Positions 5,397 through 11,334 of a DNA stretch of 11,334 bases are shown here, one piece after another. The position numbers and the translations under genes are program-made. The stretch spans positions 1 to 11,334 of the forward strand of contig DEIP01000150.1 of the NCBI GenBank assembly GCA_002352605.1, in the 5' to 3' direction. The notes beneath the pieces are model-generated. The model did not search any database, was not told the DNA's origin, and saw only the letters and a program-made list of their open reading frames with translations. The stretch comes from Desulfobacteraceae bacterium UBA2771 (lineage in GTDB: Bacteria > Desulfobacterota > Desulfobacteria > Desulfobacterales > Desulfosarcinaceae). How positions within the stretch are numbered: position 1 is the stretch's first letter; every line of letters begins with the position of its first letter.

Positions 5397-6899
5397 TTAT
5401 TGTCTCTGAGGCAGGCCTTTGACGTTCGGGAGACAGAAGGAAAACTCGTTTTCGAAGCCGCAGGCGCGGCACAGATAATTGACGACCACGGACCTGCACT
5501 TCAGTGAATCACGGATATCGGATTCGCGTTCCAGCCGGCCGCCGCACGAACACGAACCGGGAACCACGAGTATGCAGACGATCCCGGCGATCTCCTCCTC
5601 AATGATGTTGAATGCGCCCAGACCGAGTTCTTTCCATTCTTCCAGAAGCCCTGTGTAAAAGAACCGCGTCCTGGTTTTTCGCTTCCGGGCCAGGGACCTG
5701 CCGGTCGCCGTCTTCAGGGTGTCCGGCGCGTGATGGGCATAGGTCAGCTCGATACTGGTCCGAATCATCACGTCATCATCCAGAAACTGCCGCCGCAGTG
5801 CCTTCTTGGCGAAAAACTGAACAACCCCGATGTTGCCCAGCTTGTCGAGGCAATCCGCATCGTACACCGCCCGACCGATGTCACTGGTCGCCTTGCCCTC
5901 GAGGTAGGTGGAAAGGATGGCGTTGCTGACGGTTGGGAGCCATCTTTCGTAGACGGTGCCTGAAAGGATCCGTTGCGCAAATCGAACGGCATTTTCCTCT
6001 TCCGGCGTATCGTCCTCGTGATAGCTTCCGTAGGCAAACTTGCCGATGTCGTGCAACAGTCCTGCCAGCAGGGCCGGTTCCTGCTCCCATCCCTCTGATT
6101 TGGCGATGTGGCGGGCGATGCGGGCGACTCTTGAACTGTGGGACCAGATGCTGGAAAACGTTTCTTCGGTGGACTTGGCCTGAAAGCTGGTCTCCTGATC
6201 GATCAATGTTCGACGAATTTCCTGCAGTACGTCGGGCACAATGGACGTGAGTGCATTCGGGGTGGATATTCCGCTTTGCCGCCGCTCCCCCGGTTCGAGC
6301 CGGCGGCGATAGTCCCGCATCGTATTGATGTTCGTGAAAGCGCGGTCGGTCCGTTCCGTCAAACCGTTTCTTGCGAACCATTCTCCGCTGAGATGGCGGG
6401 TCTTGCAGTGCGGTACCAGCATTTCGATCTTGAAGATGTCGGCATCGAGGTTCTTTCGGATCGCCGACAGGCACCGTTGGCGATAGAAAGCGTGCAGGAA
6501 TTCAGGCCTTTTTCGTGGACAAGGGACCACAATATCGAATGTGTCGAATTCGAGGAATTGGGACCGGATGATCTTCTCGTCCAGGAAGGGCATATCCGCT
6601 GCGCACACAAAGGCGACCTCGTTTTTAATCTTGCGGAGCCCGCAGTAGATTCCCATCAGGGGACCACAGCCCCGACGTTCGTCGTGGACAACCGGAAGGC
6701 GGAGGAATTCATACTTCTCCGGCGTATTGGTAACGAGAAGGACCTCTTCGAACAGGGGAACGACCACGCTGGCCGTCCGTTGGATGATCGGTTGGTTGAT
6801 GATTTCCGGAAGCGGCTTGTCCGGCGTCAGCCCCTTGCCTTTTCCCCCAGTCAGGATCAGGCAGGCGGCCGCGATCTTTTTCGGATTGGATCCAATCAT
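5397..6899 (-). CDS. MobA-like nucleotidyltransferase fused to an HD domain and Cys-rich tail
   Basis: A 500-residue fusion. Residues about 7-205 resemble MobA, which transfers GMP from GTP to molybdopterin. LTGG (17-20) with DKPL (27-30) is the nucleotide loop, GPLMGI (79-84) and AADMPFL (100-106) the family core, and NINTMRDY (190-197) the C-terminal signature. The loop is degenerate: the usual R-M-G is replaced by GKGKGLTPDK, so specificity is uncertain. Residues about 252-395 are an HD phosphohydrolase-like domain: H254 (HSSRVARIA), HDIGK (283-287) and YDADCLDKLG (346-355), all metal-binding positions present. The tail has CSC (450-452), C468 and CRAC (477-480), a likely zinc ribbon. Start 6899 is preferred because AGGA lies 6 bases upstream; a TTG at 6905 would abut that site. 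The gene is monocistronic, converges on the membrane protein gene and diverges from the sensor kinase. A link to molybdoenzyme cofactor maturation is inferred from the family. Confidence 0.85.
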   Translation of the reverse strand: MIGSNPKKIAAACLILTGGKGKGLTPDKPLPEIINQPIIQRTASVVVPLFEEVLLVTNTPEKYEFLRLPVVHDERRGCGPLMGIYCGLRKIKNEVAFVCAADMPFLDEKIIRSQFLEFDTFDIVVPCPRKRPEFLHAFYRQRCLSAIRKNLDADIFKIEMLVPHCKTRHLSGEWFARNGLTERTDRAFTNINTMRDYRRRLEPGERRQSGISTPNALTSIVPDVLQEIRRTLIDQETSFQAKSTEETFSSIWSHSSRVARIARHIAKSEGWEQEPALLAGLLHDIGKFAYGSYHEDDTPEEENAVRFAQRILSGTVYERWLPTVSNAILSTYLEGKATSDIGRAVYDADCLDKLGNIGVVQFFAKKALRRQFLDDDVMIRTSIELTYAHHAPDTLKTATGRSLARKRKTRTRFFYTGLLEEWKELGLGAFNIIEEEIAGIVCILVVPGSCSCGGRLERESDIRDSLKCRSVVVNYLCRACGFENEFSFCLPNVKGLPQRQ

Positions 6900-7212
6900 A
6901 CGCAATCCTGAATGTGGTGCGTTGTTAACGAACGACGTACTTTACGCCCGGACATTGCACAAAATCAAGCTTTGTATGGCCACGCATCTCTCCCGGCTTG
7001 ACCTTGATTGTTTATGCAACATTTTCGGTGATGTTTGCCCGATTGCCGGAATTGTGGTAAGTACCTGATGCGGTAGTACAGATTCGGTGATGATCAGCGG
7101 TTATCTCTCGGACAAGATCAGGCAATCCCACACAATGGCGATAATCCTCGATCGATCCGTTCATGTGGGAATCATCGTGGCGGACCGATATACGGAAAGG
7201 ACCTCTGGTGCA
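6900..7212. other. Divergent intergenic region between MobA-HD and sensor kinase genes
   Basis: This 313-base spacer holds the AGGA ribosome site of the minus-strand gene (6906-6909), a possible plus-strand -35 (TTGACC near 7000) without a convincing -10, and an inverted repeat TCCCACA/TGTGGGA (7126-7132 and 7164-7170) in the kinase leader. The kinase frame is open back to 7087, but residues encoded there look unstructured and lack a ribosome site. Confidence 0.5.
7126..7170. promoter_or_regulatory. Inverted repeat in the leader of the sensor kinase gene
   Basis: TCCCACA (7126-7132) and TGTGGGA (7164-7170) are exact complements around a 31-base loop that contains the further palindrome CGATCGATC-like core. 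It ends 42 bases before the chosen ATG at 7213. It could be an operator or an RNA hairpin, and its presence favours this stretch being non-coding leader. Confidence 0.35.
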
Positions 7213-10200
7213 ATGAATCGCTACGCTCCTGGTATCCGCACCAAACTAATCGCCATCTTCATCTTAATCAAGGTACTGCCGTTGATCGCCCTGGCCTGGT
7301 TTGCCTGGAATGAGATCGGCAACCTGACCGACGTCGTTGAAAAAAGATCCGCCCGCATGATTGTCGGCACCCACGCTGTGGTCACCGGCGTCAGCGAGCT
7401 TTCCACACAGAATTCCATTCAGGCCCTGGATGTCAAGTCTCGCGAATCCATTGAACGGCTCACCACGGATACGGCCCAGGCGGTGGCTGCATTCCTGTAC
7501 GACCGCGACAGGGATATCATGCTGGCGGCCAACCTACCGGTTGGGGAGACACAGTACCGGCAGTTTCTTGCGTCCCGTTCCCGGTCGGTCAGGTTGCACC
7601 ATCCATGGGTGATGGATGACCGGGGTGAGCGCTGGGTTCCCGTCGACGCGACCGATGAGAATGACAACCGGATCATTACGGCCCAAAACGAAGACAATCG
7701 ACGGGATTTTCATTATCGCCCGCCGGATCGGGACGGCACTTCCGACATCCGTCCCCTCTACCTCGAGATGACCTTCATCGATCTGTCGGGTAATGAGATC
7801 ATCAAAGTCGGAACCTCCGAGCGATTACCGCCTACCCGCGGAAATGTGGCCGACCCCCGCAATACCTACTGCCGGGCGGAGACCTACTTCGAGGCTCTGC
7901 AGAAGCTGCAGCCCGGTGAAATTTATGTCTCCGACGTGATCGGACCTTATATCGGCGGTCATATGATCGGTACTTACAGCCGGGTGAAGGCTGAGAAACG
8001 GGGGATTCCATTTGCACCGGAACAATCCGGGTATGCCGGCAAAGAGAATCCGGTAGGCATCCGCTTTCGGGGCCTGGTGCGATGGGGCATGCCGGTTCTG
8101 GAAAACGGACGGATCACCGGTTATGTGACCCTGGCCCTGGACCACACCCACATCATGGAATTCACCGATCACCTGGTTCCCACCGCCGAGCGCTATTCGG
8201 CCATATCCGATGCCGGCAGCGGAAACTATGCCTTCATGTGGGACTACAAAGGGCGTAATATTTCTCACCCGCGGGACTATTTCATCGTCGGATACGATCC
8301 CCGCACCGGGGAACAGGCCGTGCCCTGGCTGGATGAAGAGATGCATCGGCTCTGGCAGCAAAGCGATGCATCGATGATGGAATTCCAGGCGCGAGCGCCG
8401 CAATTCAAAGCGCAGGCACTGGCCAAAAGACCATCTGCGGCGCCGACCCGGAACGGATTGGTGGGATTGGACTGTCGTTACCTGAATTTTGCGCCCCAAT
8501 GCACCGGATGGCACAACCTGACCCAGGACGGCGGCTCCGGTTCCTTCCTCATCTTTTGGAGCGGTCTGTGGAAACTGACCACGGCGGCGGCCATCCCCTA
8601 CCACACCGGCAAATACGGAAACCATCCACGGGGTTTCGGCGTCGTGACCATTGGCGCCAATCTGGATGAGTTTCATCGATCCGCTGTGGAAACGGCCGAA
8701 ACCATCCGGGGTATCGAAGTCGGTTTCACCCAAAGACTCGAAGCGGAAAAAGATGCCCATCAGGCGTTGATGCGATCATCCCTGCAAAAGGCCTTCCGGC
8801 ACCTCTCCTTTTACACGGTACTGATGATTGTTGTCGTCATTTTCATCGCCATATTCATGGCTGCCGTGCTGACGACCCGCATTACCAAATTTATTCGAGG
8901 CATCCGCCGTTTTCAGCAGGGTGATCGAAGCTATCGCCTGAAGCAGCAGTCCGCCGACGAAATGGGGCAATTGGCCCGGGCATACAACGAAATGGCCGAT
9001 GATGTTCAGACCTATATCGGCGATATGGAAGCATCCAAAACCGAACTGGAAGATGTCAACGTGCGGCTCGGGGAGGAGGTTGCCCAGCGGCAGCGGGTGC
9101 AGGATGAGCTCTCCAGGCACCGGGACAACCTTGAGATAGTGGTCAAAGGCCGGACCCGGGAGCTTGAAAATGAGATTGTCGAACGCAAACGGGTCGAGAC
9201 GATTCAGGTTGAAAGTGAGGCGCGACTGCGTGAGCAGAGCAACACCCTGCTTCGACTGGCCGGTCATGAAGCGCTGTACAGCGGAGACTTGGATTTCTCG
9301 CTGAAAACGATCATGCCCCCGGCAGTGGCGACGTTGCGATCCGACCGATGCAGTGTCTGGTTGATGGATGGCCCTCATGCAAACATGGTCTGCCGCGAGA
9401 TGTTCACCTCCGGAACCGGCAGTCACTTCGGTACAGGGTCGCTGAACCTGGCCGATTATCCGATCTATGACGCCGCCCTGCACAGCGGCAGAACCATTGT
9501 CGCCGCCGATGCCCTGGGGGATGAACGCCTAGTCGAGTTGGCCGAGACGTGTCTGCGGCCGGGCAACATTTGCGCGTTGCTGATAGCCACTATCTTCGAC
9601 GGTGGCGAAATGCAGGGTATGGTCAATTTTGTAGAGACCCACGATAAACGCCGGTGGCGTCTGGATGAGATCAACTTCGCCAATTCCATCGCCGATTTGA
9701 TCGGCCTGGCCATGGGGGCCGCCAAACGCAAGGAGGCGATCCAAGAGAAAGGTCTGTTGGAAACCCGTCTGCGCCGGGCGGAAAAAATGGAGGCCATCGG
9801 CACTCTGGCCGGCGGTGTGGCCCACGACCTGAACAATGTCCTGTCGGGGATTGTCAGCTATCCGGAATTGCTGCTGCTCCAGCTACCCGACGACAGTAAG
9901 CTTCGGGCACCCATCAAGACAATCTTCAATTCGGGCCGGCGGGCGGCCACCATCGTTCAGGATCTGCTGACCCTGGCCCGAAGAGGCCTGACCATCACCG
10001 AGGTGGTCAATCTGAACCGCATTGTCGAGGACTACCTGCAAAGCCCCGAGCATTTAAAAATACGCATCGATCATCCCCATATCCGCCTGGAAACGCGATT
10101 GGAAGCAGGGCTGCTGAATGTTACCGGCTCGCCGGTCCACCTGACCAAAACCCTGATGAATCTGGTCGCTAACGCCGCCGAAGCCATCTTGCAAGCCGGT

Positions 10201-10911
10201 CAGATTACCATCTCGACCGAAAATTGTTATATCGATCGTCCCTTCAAGGGGTATGACGTCGTCAATGAAGGCGATTATGTGGCCCTCACCGTTGCCGACA
10301 CCGGGGCGGGCATCCTCCCTGAGGATATCGACCATATCTTCGAGCCTTTTTACACCAAGAAAAAAATGGGGCGCAGCGGCACCGGCCTGGGTATGGCGGT
10401 AGTATGGGGGACGGTTAAAGACCACCGGGGGTATGTCGATTTTGATAGCCGTGAAGGCGAGGGCAGCCGCTTCACGCTCTATTTCCCGGTAACGCGCAAG
10501 TCAGTGGCGGATGTCCGCCAAATGGCCCTGGAGACCTTTATGGGAAGCGGCGAGACAATTCTCGTGGTGGATGATGCCAAGGAACAGCGGGAAATCGCCT
10601 CGGCCATTCTAACCACCCTGGGATATCGGGTCAGCGCCGTCTCCAGCGGCGAAGCGGCGGTCGACCACATCAAGGAAAACCGTGTTGATCTGCTGGTGCT
10701 TGACATGATCATGGAACCGGGAATAGACGGCCTGGATACCTACAAGCAGGTCCTGCAACGTTATCCCCATCAAAAGGCGATCATTGCCAGCGGTTTTTCC
10801 GAAAACGACCGCATCCGCGAGGTGCTGCGAATGGGTGCGGCCAGCTATTTGAAAAAACCTTATACGATTGAGAAAATCGGCACCGCCATCCGATCGGCTT
10901 TGGGAGCGTGA
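7213..10911 (+). CDS. Hybrid sensor histidine kinase (Cache-like sensor, HAMP, GAF, kinase core, receiver)
   Basis: A 1232-residue inner-membrane sensor. Transmembrane helix 1 spans about 11-32 and helix 2 about 531-554. The roughly 500-residue periplasmic part between them looks like a double Cache-type ligand sensor (WSGLWKLTTAAAIPYHTGKYG, then RGFGVVTIGANLDEF). A HAMP linker (about 553-603), a coiled coil (603-673) and a GAF-like domain (about 678-838) follow. The HisKA phospho-acceptor is H871 in GGVAHDLNN. The ATPase has N987 (LMNLVANAAEA), DTGAGI (1029-1034) and GTGLG (1056-1060). The C-terminal receiver has acidic D1120-D1121, phospho-acceptor D1164 and K1215 (LKKPY). All catalytic residues are intact, so autophosphorylation and intramolecular relay are expected. 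Start 7213 is chosen because helix 1 then lies near the N-terminus and GGAAAGGA stands 11 bases upstream; a start at 7087 would add 42 featureless residues. No separate output regulator lies in the window, so target and ligand are unknown. Confidence 0.92.
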   Translation: MNRYAPGIRTKLIAIFILIKVLPLIALAWFAWNEIGNLTDVVEKRSARMIVGTHAVVTGVSELSTQNSIQALDVKSRESIERLTTDTAQAVAAFLYDRDRDIMLAANLPVGETQYRQFLASRSRSVRLHHPWVMDDRGERWVPVDATDENDNRIITAQNEDNRRDFHYRPPDRDGTSDIRPLYLEMTFIDLSGNEIIKVGTSERLPPTRGNVADPRNTYCRAETYFEALQKLQPGEIYVSDVIGPYIGGHMIGTYSRVKAEKRGIPFAPEQSGYAGKENPVGIRFRGLVRWGMPVLENGRITGYVTLALDHTHIMEFTDHLVPTAERYSAISDAGSGNYAFMWDYKGRNISHPRDYFIVGYDPRTGEQAVPWLDEEMHRLWQQSDASMMEFQARAPQFKAQALAKRPSAAPTRNGLVGLDCRYLNFAPQCTGWHNLTQDGGSGSFLIFWSGLWKLTTAAAIPYHTGKYGNHPRGFGVVTIGANLDEFHRSAVETAETIRGIEVGFTQRLEAEKDAHQALMRSSLQKAFRHLSFYTVLMIVVVIFIAIFMAAVLTTRITKFIRGIRRFQQGDRSYRLKQQSADEMGQLARAYNEMADDVQTYIGDMEASKTELEDVNVRLGEEVAQRQRVQDELSRHRDNLEIVVKGRTRELENEIVERKRVETIQVESEARLREQSNTLLRLAGHEALYSGDLDFSLKTIMPPAVATLRSDRCSVWLMDGPHANMVCREMFTSGTGSHFGTGSLNLADYPIYDAALHSGRTIVAADALGDERLVELAETCLRPGNICALLIATIFDGGEMQGMVNFVETHDKRRWRLDEINFANSIADLIGLAMGAAKRKEAIQEKGLLETRLRRAEKMEAIGTLAGGVAHDLNNVLSGIVSYPELLLLQLPDDSKLRAPIKTIFNSGRRAATIVQDLLTLARRGLTITEVVNLNRIVEDYLQSPEHLKIRIDHPHIRLETRLEAGLLNVTGSPVHLTKTLMNLVANAAEAILQAGQITISTENCYIDRPFKGYDVVNEGDYVALTVADTGAGILPEDIDHIFEPFYTKKKMGRSGTGLGMAVVWGTVKDHRGYVDFDSREGEGSRFTLYFPVTRKSVADVRQMALETFMGSGETILVVDDAKEQREIASAILTTLGYRVSAVSSGEAAVDHIKENRVDLLVLDMIMEPGIDGLDTYKQVLQRYPHQKAIIASGFSENDRIREVLRMGAASYLKKPYTIEKIGTAIRSALGA

Positions 10912-11067
10912 AGTACACCGGATTCCATGCGGTACCGCCCCGCTCGCGAGGCAGATGGCCCCTGACCTTGCATCGACACAGGGCAGGACCAACCCCAATG
11001 TTGCATGAGCCATTCAATGGCCTGGCGTGCGATCCGGTCGGTGATTGTCTTGCTGAAGACAACGAGA

Positions 11068-11334
11068 TTACCGCGCTTCCGGAAAAATCAGACCATATCC
11101 GTTTTTGCTGTGCAAGGATTTATCCAGGCCGTCAAATTCGCCTTGTTCATCGATGCGAAAGCCCAGGGTTTTTTCTATCAACACGCAGATCACCAGGGTA
11201 CCGATGGCCGCCAGTGCAATCGTTGCGCCCATGGCTTTTAATTGGACGGCCAACTGATTCCAAACCGTCCAGCCGGGGATACGCTCGCCCGCTGCCGCCA
11301 TCCAGCTGTCACGAATGAAGAAACTGAGTAGCAA
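11068..11334 (-). CDS. amt: Ammonium transporter (Amt family), C-terminal part, runs off the window
   Basis: The frame enters from the right edge, and only its last 88 residues are visible. They show the final transmembrane helix (AMGATIALAAIGTLVICVLI) and the cytoplasmic tail of Amt/MEP/Rh channels: LGFRIDEQGEFDGLDKSLH. The family tail usually reads GlRvseeeExxGLDxxxHGExAY. Here the end is HSKNGYGLIF, keeping GLD and H but not the GE pair. Amt proteins form trimers that move ammonium across the inner membrane, and the tail contacts the PII protein GlnK in well-studied members. The gene converges on the sensor kinase gene with a 156-base gap in which I see no clear terminator. A PII gene, if present, must lie outside the window. 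Confidence 0.85.
   Translation of the reverse strand: MLLSFFIRDSWMAAAGERIPGWTVWNQLAVQLKAMGATIALAAIGTLVICVLIEKTLGFRIDEQGEFDGLDKSLHSKNGYGLIFPEAR

Noticed and set aside
4471..5499. Long minus-strand open frame (342 codons) opposite the membrane protein
   Set aside because: Rich in Arg, Gln, Pro and Gly with no domain pattern. The plus-strand frame has coherent hydrophobic helices and G/C-ending codons, so this is a GC-rich shadow.
6138..6911. Plus-strand frame (257 codons) antisense to the MobA-HD gene
   Set aside because: The minus strand has clear MobA and HDIG motifs across the same bases; the antisense product shows no family features.
7825..8760. Minus-strand frame (311 codons) opposite the kinase sensor region
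   Set aside because: Composition is His/Gly/Arg-rich and lacks motifs; the kinase frame is continuous through it.
11045..11062. Perfect 7-bp hairpin TTGTCTT-GCTG-AAGACAA between the kinase and amt genes, as a terminator
   Set aside because: AT-rich stem with no T-run on either strand; too weak to call a terminator, though it might contribute to 3' stability.

Overview
The window looks like chromosomal DNA of a Gram-negative deltaproteobacterium, probably a sulfate reducer of the Desulfobacterota (Desulfosarcina/Desulfobacter type). This is an inference. It rests on the style of the hybrid histidine kinase (GTLAGGVAHDLNN followed by SGIVSYPELLLLQLP), a DUF2914 membrane protein, a cold-shock gene beside a tiny Lys/Arg-rich ORF, a PilZ protein and a MobA-HD fusion. 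No RNA gene, CRISPR array, transposase, integrase or phage gene was found.

Layout. Bases 1-150 hold a strongly self-complementary block that looks like one side of a dispersed inverted-repeat element and ends just downstream of a small PilZ gene (161-490, minus). A 364-base spacer rich in short repeats separates that gene from a divergent DUF2914 membrane-anchored protein (855-1673, plus). Then come two minus-strand genes: a 54-residue Lys/Arg-rich protein with a TTG start (1743-1907) and a CspA-family cold-shock protein (2057-2257), with a terminator between them. A second repeat-bearing spacer leads to a plus-strand lipoprotein (2632-3957) made of an Ig-like domain and 53 pentapeptide repeats in unbroken register. 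Base composition then changes from AT-rich to GC-rich. A polytopic membrane protein of unknown function (3985-5325, plus) follows. It converges on a MobA-like nucleotidyltransferase fused to an HD domain and a Cys-rich tail (5397-6899, minus). A 313-base divergent spacer leads to a 1232-residue hybrid sensor kinase (7213-10911, plus). The window ends in the C-terminus of an ammonium transporter read from the minus strand (11068-11334).

How the genes relate. There is no obvious single pathway. Most genes have their own transcription unit. The only plausible co-transcription is cold-shock gene plus small basic protein (by leakage through the terminator), and pentapeptide lipoprotein plus membrane protein (27-base gap, but different composition). 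Several products concern sensing or the envelope: PilZ, DUF2914, lipoprotein, sensor kinase, transporter. I found no convincing new multi-gene system. The items most worth pursuing are the terminal inverted-repeat element, the uninterrupted pentapeptide lipoprotein, the MobA-HD fusion and the small csp-adjacent protein.
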